Position numbers and translations under genes: made by a program. A DNA stretch of 64,000 nt from Hofstenia miamia (Eukaryota > Xenacoelomorpha > Acoela), in assembly GCA_004352715.1 (NCBI GenBank), contig SCFE01000051.1, positions 283,075 to 347,074 of the forward strand. The letters run 5' to 3'. Every line of letters begins with the position of its first letter. Position 1 is the first letter of the stretch. The notes under the pieces are model-generated. The model did not search any database and was not told the origin of the DNA. It saw only the letters and a list, made by a program, of their open reading frames with translations. Shown here piece by piece: positions 34,059 to 45,486 of this stretch.

Positions 34059-35723
34059 TTACAGAGGAGGATCTCCCCTCTTGTGATGTTTTCGTGATAT
34101 TTTACGAAAACAGCAATTCTTAACCAGCTCCAGTCGAAATTGTTTTTGCTTGAGTTTAGGTTGGTGAGGAGTTTCAGACTGAATTATGTGTGTATTCACA
34201 ATGCAGACATCCAAGATGAAATAAAAAAGTCTGTGCCACCACTTTTTAGCCTTTCTGCTACATGAGTAAACTTTACGCTTAGCGTCACTTAGATCGACAC
34301 CACCCATTCCAATGTTGTATCTTTTTACAGCCTGAGGACAATCAACCAAAACCCTTGTCCCGTCCTTATTCTTCCGAGAAACTTGAGTTACTTCGTTAGG
34401 GTCAGATATTGTGTCAATAAAATGCACTAACTTTTTGTCTTGCCAAGAAATACAATTCACTGTATCATTTTCAACAAGTTCCGACTTTGAGGCACCCCTA
34501 TCCAGCTTCAGGTTTTTGAGGGTATTTGGAAACTTTTTTCGGTTGGATCTTGCTGTGCCACAACTATACGTATTGCATTCCAGAAGACGAGAAGCGAGAT
34601 CAACTGTGGAAAAATAATTATCAAAGTATACAAAATGCACTAAATTTTTATATGGTTCTACTAAATTTAGTACAACAAACGGACCTAAACCTCCATGAGA
34701 GCGAGTGTCAACAGAACCAGCTCCAGTGTAGACCTCAAAGTTGCACATATACCCATTGGTAGCATCGCACAAACACCATACCTTGTATCCACGCTTTGTG
34801 GGTTTCATGGGCACATATTGCTTGAGAGAACTCCGTCCTTTGTATCCAACCATTGCTTCATCGACACTCAATTGACGGGATGGATGATATTCCCGCATAA
34901 AGTTTTCTCGTGCCATTGTTAGTAATGGCCGTATTTTATGCAATTTGTCGTGTCCTGGATCACCTCGAGGCTTCATTGTAGTATTATCGTTCAAGTGAAG
35001 ACAGCGCAAGAGAAGCTTGAATCGATTTATCGGCATTCCATCTACAATACCAGGAACTTTCAAGAGTGGATCAGACGACCAGTAATCCTCTGTTTGTGGA
35101 AGAGAGTGAAAACCCATTGCAATTATAATACCCAAAAACGACTTCATTTCACTCTTGTTTGTATCAACCCAAGGATATCTAGCACTTGGTGGATTTTGAG
35201 CTGCATACAGATTTGTTTGTTCCACTATAAGTTGAAACACTTGGTCATCAAATATTAGTTGGAAAAAATCCAGTGGTGTGGCATGTGAATCAAGATTGGA
35301 AGAAGGTCCGGTTTTTGACGTAAACGGTGGAGGTTGGAATGCAACAGCTGTTGGAACAGTGGAAATCGTACGAGGGCCGACTGACATGCTAGAAGAGCTC
35401 GAAGTAACTGGTGTAGATTGTAATACATCTGTTGGAACAGCGGAAGTCGTTCGAGAGGGGGAACCAGTTGGAGAGACTGACATGCAGGGAGAGTTCAAAG
35501 ATGAAGGTAAATTCGGAGGCGAATCATCATCACTTACTGTTTCAGACTCAAAAGGAAGAGTACTTATAGTATTGCTGCTTGCCTGTGCTCGGTCAAGAGA
35601 GTTGGCTAGGGTGTTTGAGAAGTCCTCGTCATCACTCAGCTCCCCTTCATCTGAAGTTGCCCAATCACCATCACTTTCAATCATTGATAGAACCTGATTG
35701 GGTGTTAGCTTGGCCATTGGCAA
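34059..35723 (-). CDS. piggyBac transposase, 554-residue core
   Basis: An uninterrupted 554-residue frame from an ATG at 35723. Residues 1-130 are acidic then Ser/Pro-rich, as usual for the N-terminus. The DDE_Tnp_1_7 core follows: YPWVDTNKSEMKSFLGI, the first catalytic Asp in SVDEAMVGYKGRSS, the second in YFDNYFSTVDL, and the third in MGGVDLSDAKRK. KKWWHRLFYFILD is the conserved insertion/helix block. All three catalytic Asp are present. The enzyme excises and inserts DNA at TTAA without footprints. The normal product would continue 65 residues further (Cys-rich domain), about 620 in total, but a TAA ends it here. Loss is recent, since only this lesion is seen. Confidence 0.92.
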   Translation of the reverse strand: MPMAKLTPNQVLSMIESDGDWATSDEGELSDDEDFSNTLANSLDRAQASSNTISTLPFESETVSDDDSPPNLPSSLNSPCMSVSPTGSPSRTTSAVPTDVLQSTPVTSSSSSMSVGPRTISTVPTAVAFQPPPFTSKTGPSSNLDSHATPLDFFQLIFDDQVFQLIVEQTNLYAAQNPPSARYPWVDTNKSEMKSFLGIIIAMGFHSLPQTEDYWSSDPLLKVPGIVDGMPINRFKLLLRCLHLNDNTTMKPRGDPGHDKLHKIRPLLTMARENFMREYHPSRQLSVDEAMVGYKGRSSLKQYVPMKPTKRGYKVWCLCDATNGYMCNFEVYTGAGSVDTRSHGGLGPFVVLNLVEPYKNLVHFVYFDNYFSTVDLASRLLECNTYSCGTARSNRKKFPNTLKNLKLDRGASKSELVENDTVNCISWQDKKLVHFIDTISDPNEVTQVSRKNKDGTRVLVDCPQAVKRYNIGMGGVDLSDAKRKVYSCSRKAKKWWHRLFYFILDVCIVNTHIIQSETPHQPKLKQKQFRLELVKNCCFRKISRKHHKRGDPPL

Positions 35724-36059
35724 TGTCTAGAAATAATGGTGAAAGGTTATATAAGTAAGTAAGTCAATAACTAACTATGGCAATAACAAAAAAAGCATCT
35801 CTATGTAGTATATTCCTACTTACCAGCAATGTTCACCTTGCTAACTCTGAGCGCTATATTTCTGTAACTGCTGGGGGTAAAGACTTGGAAATTGGCTCAA
35901 ACTGTAGACAAAGAATAGCTCTTTCTGCTGATGTTGCAATTTTTTAGTCACATGCTTTTCCCAATGTTCTACTGAGCATGCTCAGTAGGAGCCAATATAT
36001 TGGCTTTTGCATGATAAAGGGGGTAGTAATTTCGCACATGCTGCATGATAAAGGGTTAA

Positions 36060-39053
36060 TATATCTGGATTGAGTGACTTGATTCGGTAATAAAAATTTA
36101 TACGATACAATCAATCTATGCAATGAAAATCAGTTGCCGGTGATGAAAATTTCGCATCAAATTAAATCAAATTGTGAGAGAGTTGTTCATTGATATCAAT
36201 CAACAGAAAGTTCATGTTGACATCTACTGAATTATATTAATGTGTTAGTATTAAGTGCTTAGCAATTATAAGTAAGTATTAACCATTCTAGTGAATTTAA
36301 TTAAGCTAGATCCATAGGAAATTAATAATTGTCCAATGCAGTAGCCAAAGCTTGGTATTTAGGCTTAAGCATACAAGTACGAATTTCATTTGCTATACTT
36401 TAACTATAATTTTTACTATATATAAATGTTTTCATCACAAATTTTAAAAAGTCGTGTTAATGTTGTACAAAGCTCCCAAAAATCTTATATATATATATAT
36501 ATATTTGACATTTATTATCCAACTACTTAAAGGAAGACATGACACTTTATTTTGTAAGGTATACCCCTGATTTTTGAACAACATAGAATGCCTAAAAATC
36601 TCTTATTTCACTTTGAACTGCAAGAAATCCCGTACCATTTTACTTCCTTCTTTAAATTAAAGTATCGAAATTGAGATAATTTTTATTTAGAAGAGATGTA
36701 CAAAAAGAATCAGATAAGTGAATACTCTAAACATTTATAAATGAGGTAGTAATTTTGATAGTCGCTGTGGATCACTGTAAAGATACTTGACATTTGAAAA
36801 TTTCTAAGAAGACAGATAGTTTTTCCTTTTATGCAATGTCTAGTATATTCAAAAAATAGTTTCTGCTTGGCGTCAATCAAGTTTCATAATTGTAATTAGC
36901 AGTGTTTTATTCTTAAACCGCGTTCAAATTAATTCCAACTGAAGCATTGACTCTTTTACGTTCGTGAAAATTTCTCAATGTTTCTGAATATGATTTTCAC
37001 TCTTAAATGTCAAGGGATTCAATGCTTGATCATACAACAAATATAGCTTCAGTTTCTTTTTATTACTGACCATCATTGCCAAGTATCCCTCAAAGTCATC
37101 CTCACTTTGTCTGTTGTCGACAACCTTTCAATTTTTCGAGAAGGAGCTTTCTACTGCCTGTGACTGCTATATTTTCAAACGCTTTAAGTTGCTTTTTGCT
37201 AAGTATTTCGACTGAGCAGATAATAGTAAGCGGTTTTTGGAATCAACCCAAGTTCCAGCTAACGTAATTTCATGACTTCTTTAAGGAAAAGTTCTTCTTC
37301 TTGACCATTTTTTTACTGGAACCAATTGAGCTGCCACATACGGATCACCCTCAATGCGAAGAGCCGGTTCTATGCCTAAGGAGATCACGTCGTCGTCTTA
37401 CTGACCATGCCTCGGAACAAAGAACACTAATGTAATATTTTCTAATGTTACTTATGCTGGACAATAATGTATTATCATTTAAGCTAAAATCAAATTTTGT
37501 TTTTGTCTACTATTATTATCACCAAACATAGTACATATGCCATTTTTACTACAATTAGATGATGCAATTTCTTCCAGATTGAACTTCAGACAAGAGATCG
37601 CAGCAATCGTTATAATTGAATAGTTGTGTGAAAGCTTCTCTCAGTAGAACACTTTCAAATGAAGCAAGTGCACTTCTTCACTTTGAAGTGTAAATAAATA
37701 GCAAGATTTGGCAATACGTACTTGCTTCACATCCACATTGGATAACTATGCCACTTCACTTTGAATTAAGTACCTTAACGCTATAATTTGTATGTATTAA
37801 CTAACGCAGTTAACTAGTGCAGTAAATCGGTTTAGATTAACAAAATTAAGCAATGTTTAACATCATCAAACGATGGAAATATTTCATCAATTATTTTTAT
37901 GGTATTTTTTTGTGTCGTCATTAATTAATATTGGATATACTTTAGTGATTATATCATGCAATCAATGACTTCATTTTCATTACGATTCTACATCTATATT
38001 TTTATAGAAATTGTAAAATTGAATTTTGACTGCTAGTTTCTTATTCGCATCTTTTATAACAATTTCAAAGAACTGTATATACTGTTTTTATCATTAATGA
38101 TGTCATTGCATGGCATAGAATCTTAGACACCCAATATTTACTCATATATTTAAGAACCCAATGTCCATATTGTATCATGTATTCGAATAGCATAAATAAA
38201 AGTCACTAGTGCAATTAAAACCATTCAAAATTTATTAATATATTAATCATAATTTGTTCGATGCATTTCCAAGGGACCCAAAATTATCAGGAATTTTATT
38301 GAAATTCATTTTCTTGATTTTGAGTCGTCTGAATATTTGAATATGAGATAATTTCTGATAGTGATACGATTAATGTATGTATATTATTGAAAACCATTTT
38401 ATTGTAAAATTGAGCGGATTAACCGTTGTTGTAATGCTTTTTGGTAAGATAAATTTCTTGTAAAAAGAACGTCTTTCGTAGCTGATCAGGAAACTGCTTA
38501 TAATATTCTTAGATGGGCATTTATTGAATTTTTAAGCTTAGTTATCGTAACACTAATCATTCAATCTGAATTTGAGTGATAATTGAACGCAAATGATCCG
38601 TCTTTTCGAACAAACGGAAACTTTGAATTAAATAAGAAAATGCTATGTACACGTAGTTTTTAAAACCTCCATGTGTCATGCATATTGCATTTCGAAAAAA
38701 TTGTACCCGACCCGACCCAATTCATATAGAATTGTTGACTCCACCCAGCTCGACACTTTTGTAAATCTGATCATTGTGCACAGGGTAACGTGATTTTGGC
38801 CTCAAAAATTGATTCAGTTATAATTTCGTTAGAACTAGTGGGAATCCCACATGGGGATTAACCAAATGTACAACTCTTTCCTATGACAGTCATAGATGAA
38901 GTGATATTATTTCTTTGTAGCAATATTCTGATGTGCCTGATTGTATTAAATATCGTAATGTCACGATTTATTGGCCTAAAAATTTTGAATTTGTTTAAAT
39001 CATTGAGGAGTGGTTTAGTTTTCGAGATTTAACCATTGTTTCTGAATTCAGAG
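36060..39053. other. Rest of phosphatase intron 2
   Basis: AT-rich, with a (TA)n run at 36486-36504. No gene or recognisable transposase. The region around 37080-37400 is somewhat less AT-rich and has a broken minus-strand frame of unknown family. Confidence 0.5.
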
Positions 39054-39280
39054 AATAGATAGTTTAGAGGGTGACGGAAGTGCTCTTTGTGGTACCACAG
39101 CAACTGTGCTTCTGCTTCGCAATAGTTTGGAGTTAGCTATTGCTTCCTTGGGCGACAGCCGTGCTATTCTTTGTCGGCGCGGTGTAGCACGGATGATTAG
39201 CTTTAATCATTTACCAGATGTTGATACCGAGCGGAAGCGCATTGAAGCAAGAAATGGTTTTGTGTGTTCTAATAGTTTTG
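39054..39280 (+). CDS. PPM1K: PPM1K-type phosphatase, exon 3
   Basis: Contains GTTATVLLL, ASLGDSRAILCRRG and a TERKRIEARNGFVCSNSFG ending, matching the human order GTTATV, GDSRAILCRKG, ERIKKCGGFVAWNSLG. It ends in phase 1 at a TTTTG|GTACGT donor. The start is uncertain by a few codons (see exon 2); 39054 assumes the GT-AG solution. Confidence 0.88.
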
Positions 39281-39383
39281 GTACGTTCAAGTTTTTCTTT
39301 CTTTCGTCTTAGAAATATAACTTTTTTGTAAATGTAGCAAGTTGTCATGTAAAATGTGCAATACAATAAATTTAAGTTAAGCA

Positions 39384-39421
39384 TATACGTATGTATGTAT
39401 GTATATATATATATATATATT
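39384..39421. repeat. (TA)n / GTAT microsatellite
   Basis: A short GTAT run followed by a pure TA run in phosphatase intron 3. Confidence 0.85.
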
Positions 39422-40251
39422 TGCTCACAAATATTAAGAAAGTATTATTATTCAAGCAACTTGTCTAAATAAATGTGTTTAAGAAAATATTGTAATTCAC
39501 ATATTCCTCTTTTATTTATATATAGTAATTGTCAACAATAAAATATTGAAGATGACGCAAATTTCTTGAGGTGGAATGCAAGAATCAATTATAAGTATAT
39601 CTTTTAAAAAATAAATATATTTATGCAATACTTGCTTTTACAAACAGGTTTATGTAGATATAAAATTGTTATTTATTTAGATTTGGTGAGTTCGAGGGGC
39701 CTGACTCATTGTCTTCCTACCAATATTGTAATAAAGAAATGAGCTGTGGTGGAAAACCACATAATCATGCTTCCAAATGCAGTGGAACTGAAACTACAGC
39801 AACAAAGTACTATACACTAAGATGTCACAATGGTTAGAAAAAATGATGATACTTCAAAAAAATACTTGTAAAAATGTAAAAAAATTCAGATTACACAATC
39901 TTCGTTATATTTGTTAATAATAAAGATTCATTTTTCTATTGCACCCATGTAAGTCATCAACAAAATGTCACACTAATATCATATGTGATACTTTGAAACT
40001 GCAAAGATGCACCTTTTATTTGTCCAATTTAACCATGTTTGATAAGTTGCATTTGAACAATCTGATGTAGTCTAGGTATGCTAAAAATGTATTGCAGAAG
40101 AAATTTTTTTTTAAATAAGTTGAAGATTAAATCCAACACAAAAGTTATGCATTTGATGAAACTTGATGTTTGCTATTCCATATTCTCAAAGTGGGGAAAT
40201 CGCAAAGATCATCGAATCGATGACATGTATTCTAATATAGTTATCACCGAA

Positions 40252-40279
40252 ATATATATATATATATATATATATATAT
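40252..40279. repeat. (TA)n microsatellite at the hAT left edge
   Basis: A pure TA run abutting the first CTTGGG-type repeat of the hAT element. Confidence 0.85.
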
Positions 40280-40280
40280 C

Positions 40281-42871
40281 AAGGTTGGACCTTGGGTTTA
40301 GGTCTAACCTTGGGTTTTGGGGTAGGCTACCCAAGGCTTGGGTGGTATTGAAAACCTTGGGTTTGGTATTTTTCTTAAAGTAACGAATTTTTTGAAACAA
40401 TTTTTTATTCTTTCAAAACTAATTTTAATACCGAATACAGAAATTAAAAATTACAAAAGTTTAATTGCATAAGTTGCAATAAAAATGCCACATCGTGGAT
40501 GGCTAAACAACTGACATTGTGCACATTTAATTCCATCTATGTATGGGGTTTTACAAACACAGCAATTATGAGTTAGAGTCATGCTCCTGCAACTCTTCGC
40601 CTGCGGGAAACTTCGATACTGGAAACTTAACAAGTAGTTCAGTAAAGCGAAGCTTCTTTTTCTTGATGTAGACGTTTCTTCAAGAGGGATGTTTCGTTTT
40701 TGAGGAAACTTCATTTTCTCGGCATTGTTTGCAAGAAATAATTGGGCGTCACGTGTTTCAGCAGAAATTCTGTTACGCAATTTTGTAAAAAAAGCAACTT
40801 CTTTCGAAAAGCTTCTTTCAACAGACGCTGTCACAGCAATATTTCAAATAGTCAATGCAAAACTGCCAAGACTACACCATTCTGAAGCTTTAACAGACCA
40901 ATAAGCATCAAATGCAACATTCCTGGAAAATTCGCGTACAATAAATTTTCCAATTTCGGCAGAAAAAACAGCATGATTAAATGTTTCCATTTTTCGGGAC
41001 GCTCTCGCTGACGCATACTTCACAAGCAACCTAACACCTTCGGCACATTCAAATTCTGACATTTCGTTTTTCTGTGATACAGCTGGATCTAGCATTCGAT
41101 ATGCATTGTAAAGATCACAAGCAAAGTTTTTTTCGAATCGATGCTTCACTAAGCCTTCCGCAATTTTACCAGAATTGGAAAGATCCGTATCGGCAAGTGT
41201 TTGCAAAAAAGTAAAATGTTTCTGTAATGACATCAATTCAACGCATAAAGTTCCCATATTAGAACTGTCGGACTGGACACAATCTGTTGCGTTGCATACA
41301 TACTCGCATATGACAATAGTTTTTTCGATCTTCTCAACCCAGTCAGACATTCTTTCTAGTGATGTAAGCTTCTGTAAATTTATAAAATCTTTCAAGTCAA
41401 GCAATCGAAACATTGCATCAATGTTACTGTTCCACCTAAACTGTCCTGGACGGATAAGCTCCTTAGGAGTCTCAACGCCATTAGCAAATCGAATAGCTCT
41501 TAAACAAGAAGATGATCCCTCTGGACTTTTACCCAGTTCCCTTAAAATTTCATCAAGAATCAATAAGCTATCTGATGCAACAAGACAATTTTTACCAATA
41601 TCTTTAGGGAGCAGCTGGAAGGAATGCGCAGAACAATGGGGACTGTATATGCCCCTTGCTTCACAGGTCGAACTCGATATCTGCAGAACAGTGTCTTCCC
41701 ATTGACATTCGTAGACTTCCTCCTCGTTCTCCACATCTCCCGAATCATTATCAACTATATCAATTTCAGAAAAAACTTGGATTGCATTCTGCATAGCCAC
41801 GGCATTATCAGCAATAATACAGAACACCTGTAAACCACTACTGCCTAGTTCGTTAATTGTGTTGCTGGGGGTTTTTTCTATGTCTTCTGATCTTAGCCGA
41901 TCCACCCTCATACTACTCAGGAAAAAGCATTTGCCATCAACGTCCATTGTAATATTAAAATTTTTTTGCGATTAATTGTGCCACCATCAATCATAAGGTA
42001 AACGTCATAGTTTTTGTACATTGTAAACAATTTCTCCTTGTATTCAGCAGCCATTTTCTTTGTGAGATCAGATATTTTGTGCCTGTTAAGGCCTCTTGGA
42101 ATTTTAGCATTAAATGCCTCCTTAAAACTAGGATTGTAGATAATACGAAAGGCTAGACTGTTATTTGCAAACTCCAAGACGATCTTTGCATTTTGGGCCT
42201 CATCACATATAGTAGCATTGAAAAAGTTTCCAATATCAACAGTTTTTCTTCCAGATGTTTTTTTCTGTACAACCAAGTTGTACTCTTGAAAGTGCTTCGC
42301 TTTAATGTGGCTAACAAAAGAATTTTTACCATAATTGCTGCGTAGAATAGTAGGTTCACATAGCTTACACGTTGACTGCGGTTTACCAACCTTATTATTG
42401 CCAATGCAATAAAATATTCATTCAGATCAACTCCAATTAATGCCATAGCGTATAATCGACAGTAAAAACAATTTAATAGATACAACACGTGTGAGAAATA
42501 ATTTAGTTCCTTTTTCTCAAACTAGATGGCTTTAAGCATTAAAGTGCTATCGGGGCGGTGTCTTGAGTTGCTGTACAAATGACAAACTAAAACAAAATGT
42601 CTATAAGGATCAATATCAAATTAGATGAAAAACTACAAATTGATTGAAATTATACAAATTGATTAGATGCAAAATATGTTAGGATGCTATCAGGCAAATC
42701 GGAAGTTGTGATTATAGAAGTTGGAATCTTGTGTCACCCCAGAAATATAGGCCTATTGCGCCACAACCGGCATTGTATTGTGTTTTGCCAATTTCCAAAC
42801 TTGGGTTACCCAAGCCCAAGGTTACTAACCTTGGGCTTGGGTCTTGGGTTTCACACCCAAGTTTACGTGTG
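40281..42871 (-). mobile_element. hAT-type DNA transposon, decayed
   Basis: The minus-strand coding region is framed on both sides by dense CTTGGG/CCCAAG repeats (40281-40365 and 42797-42871), the sub-terminal repeat style of hAT elements. I could not define matching terminal repeats or the expected 8-bp target duplication. The element sits in phosphatase intron 3, antisense to the gene, and abuts a Tc1 fragment on its right. Confidence 0.75.
40451..42400 (-). pseudogene. hAT transposase with BED finger and C-terminal zinc-finger-like motif
   Basis: Order on the minus strand: a BED-type zinc finger near 42290-42390 (CKLC then HIKAKH), a core start with MIDGGTINRKK near 41985, CIIADNAVAMQNA near 41810, YSPHCSAHSFQLLPKD near 41630, and the C-terminal dimerisation block SVERSFSKEVAFFTKLRNRI near 40830. 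The tail (40490-40570) carries CCVCKTPYIDGIKCAQC followed by HPRC, a CxxC-CxxC-HxxC pattern like half a PHD or C1 finger, unusual for hAT. Three lesions are seen: a frameshift upstream of the BED finger, one in a run of seven A near 41967, and a single TGA at 40844-40846. Otherwise the frame is well kept. Confidence 0.8.
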
Positions 42872-42875
42872 TCGA

Positions 42876-43268
42876 ATCTTTGGTTTCTTGGTCGTCAAAC
42901 GTGTGGCCGGAATGATGTAAGCTGGAAAATCTTGTATTCGTCACTAAACATTACTTGATGCCACATCTCAGGGGTGTGGTGTTGGTATTGCCTGCAGAAG
43001 CGCAACCGGTCTCGAATGTTCTTTGAAGACAATCGGGGTTAGGCTGCCGGTTTGCACGATGGAAGGTCAAAGGTAGTATTCATTTAACACTATAATGATA
43101 GTGCTTTTTCAGTGAAAATGTATTGTGTGTAAATCTAATTAATTGGCTAAATGAATCTGTTGTAAATTCCAAGAAAAAATTGGGAGTTCCAGGAATTTTA
43201 CGCAGTTTCCAGGAAATAGCATAAAACACGTTTTAGACAGGTTACTGTTCCATACTTTTTGCCAGTAC
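42876..43268 (-). mobile_element. Tc1-like transposon fragment (5' part)
   Basis: The minus-strand end is TA|CAGTACTGGCAAAAAGTAT, going down from 43270, very like known Tc1 termini. About 200-300 bp inward the transposase is recognisable: SSKNIRDRLRFCRQYQHHTP followed by MWHQVMFSDEYKIF, which includes the family's SDE catalytic block. The fragment stops at the hAT edge and no other half was found on the far side of the hAT. Confidence 0.72.
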
Positions 43269-43539
43269 TGTATATATATATATATATATATATATTCGAA
43301 AAGTATATATATATGTGCATGCTTACAAAATGTACTAAGTATTCTTTAGTGCCAGGCAAAAATTAATATGAATATATCAATTTTTGTCAGTTTATATTTT
43401 TAGGTATAAATATTGTAAATATGGCATACACAAAAAATTATGGCTTAGTGAAAAATTTTTTCCGTGTATTACGTTTAGTATTAACCATAAATTTTTATTT
43501 TTATTTTATGTATATACATTGTTATTAAATTGATTATAG

Positions 43540-43643
43540 GCCAGACTCTTGTCAATGCTCGCCTTTCCATGACGAGAAGCATAGGTGATACAGAATTAAA
43601 AAGATTTGGTGTCATGCCCGTGCCTGATTTAATTGGTTTTGAA
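43540..43643 (+). CDS. PPM1K: PPM1K-type phosphatase, exon 4
   Basis: Acceptor ATTATAG, donor GAA|GTAAGT. It enters in phase 1 and leaves in phase 0. It encodes GQTLVNARLSMTRSIGDTEL and ends LIGFE. MTRSIGD is the invariant PP2C motif with a metal-binding Asp. The next exon in phase and sequence is the one at 49333-49590, on the opposite strand. Confidence 0.9.
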
Positions 43644-45486
43644 GTAAGTTGGTTATATTAATGTGTTTATTGTTTAGTGTATTTATGGATTGTTAATTGA
43701 ATTATTTCAATTAATGCTTTTTGATTTGGTGTTAATAGAGTCAATCTTAATTCAGGTATAAATGAATTGTAGGTATAATTCAGAAGCCTTCTACCCAACG
43801 CAAAATGAAATCTTGATTTGGCGTTTGGATTTTCCGTGATCTACCAAAAAAATAAAAAGCGTTTGTTTTGTCGGAAAGTGACTATATAAGCAGTGTAAAT
43901 CGCTAATGTCAAATGAACATTATCAAAAAATGCAATGCCAACATTTGTGAAAAAGATGACCTCATTTAAAAAAGAAAATTGATATCTCATGTCAAGTTAT
44001 TGGAGTTTTCGATCTCACTGTGATGTGTTGAAAATTTGGTTTACATTCGTTGATTATAAATTTAATTATTTATCAGAACCTTTACGAGCCAGCCCATGCA
44101 TCAAAAACTGAACTCTCTAATTTGTTGTTTACTGCGGTAAAGAGTATAATTGGCTAAAAATAATAAGTTGTTTCTGACGCCTTGTGAAAACTTCAAAAAT
44201 GGACTCAGAATGCCGATGCAAGCGTTGGTGGTGTCATATTTGCGGATCAATGTGTCTTTTTGCAATGTTGTTATGGATGAAATTATTGGAGTAATATACC
44301 CGATAGAGCCTCACCCAAAGGTCGCAGAATTTTAAAAAATGCTGCATTCGATTTCTGACGAAGTATCTAACACAATTATGCACTATTTTTTGGTTTTTCT
44401 TGGATACCGCAGTAACGAGTAGAAATTTCAGTTAAAAATTACTTTTTTACTGGGCCTGGACCGTAAAGTCGCTGTTATCAGCATTTGGTTGAATCATATT
44501 AGCTACTGTTCATGTTATTCTACCACAAAATGTCGAGGAAAAAATATTTCGCTATTGGGATTCTAATAACCTTGTTAATGTTTTCTTGTTTTCAGCTTTC
44601 CTTTAATTGGAAAACGTTGATTATCAGGTTGACGTAGTATTTGAACTTTTCTTGGGAAATAATGAAATTGTGTGCCATTACATATATTTTGCAAGACTTG
44701 ACACCAGCTTATGTGTACGTATATGCATGTAGTTTATAACTGTTTCAATATTTCAATTCTTCCTGCTGATAAATATGATTTGTATGGACATGTATATTGA
44801 ATATACAGAACAGTGAAAACTCCACGAGAATGTAGATTTCCGTATCTACACAAAAGGCATTAATATCACTGATACCTCTAATATATATTGTACTAAATTT
44901 TTGTTTATATAGTACACATAAGAACTGATGCTACTACTTAATATTACCATCCTTAGGTGACTGTTGTAAGTCTGTGAGGCACAAATTAATAATAAATATA
45001 ATATTTACGTGTAACTTCATTGTACTAAACTTTCGTTGTTATTCCACATCTTCTATGGCAGCCGTTTTCTTTGCAGTAGATAAATAATTTTCTTTCGGAT
45101 TTAGATTTAGAGAACTTTAATCTATTGACTGACACTTATGATACCATTGCTAATCGAGATGCAAATTTTAATGAGATTTGTGCAAGATTTGACAACCAAT
45201 ATTTCAGAAACTTCTGAATACATTCTTTTAAAAATATTTTTGAATATACTAAGGTTTTCATGCTGAATACGATTTTTGTGTTATATTTTACACATCAAGC
45301 ATATTTACTAAAGTCATTTTAAAAAAGCCCTTTTCAGAGTCATAGGATGAAAACTTAATTTCATTTATAAAAATTAAGGAGAAATTTGAATTCACAATGC
45401 TAATATTAATCCAATTGCAAAAAATCAAAGCTATAGTGTGAAGTTAGGTGTCCGGATACTTATGTACAACAGTATATATATATATA
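43644..45486. other. Start of phosphatase intron 4
   Basis: AT-rich with no recognisable gene or transposon. It ends in a TA run at the gap 45487-46301 (815 N). Confidence 0.5.

Larger units (their letters stand above)
33678..36055 (-). mobile_element. piggyBac-type transposon, structurally complete
   Basis: Both ends are flanked by TTAA (33674-33677 and 36056-36059), the diagnostic piggyBac target. The left end reads CCCTTTATCATGCAAAAGCC. The right end carries the reverse complement of its first 14 bases at 36042-36055, and of all 20 bases a second time internally at 36002-36021, the asymmetric end structure typical of the family. Length is 2378 bp. The transposase is encoded on the minus strand. 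It lies in phosphatase intron 2, antisense to the gene, and looks the youngest of the three piggyBac copies here. Confidence 0.93.

Noticed and set aside
34411-35697. Plus-strand frames opposite the piggyBac transposase
   Set aside because: Shadows of the minus-strand coding sequence.
37076-37400. Broken minus-strand reading with Lys-rich and acidic blocks in phosphatase intron 2
   Set aside because: No recognisable motif; several stops.
39660-39840. Cys-containing + strand reading (several Cys and His spaced irregularly)
   Set aside because: The spacing fits no known zinc finger and the reading is not bounded by splice sites that fit the phosphatase gene.
40281-42871. Attempt to define hAT terminal repeats and an 8-bp target duplication
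   Set aside because: CAAGGTT-type ends can be paired in more than one way and none gives matching 8-bp flanks, so only the sub-terminal repeat clusters are reported.
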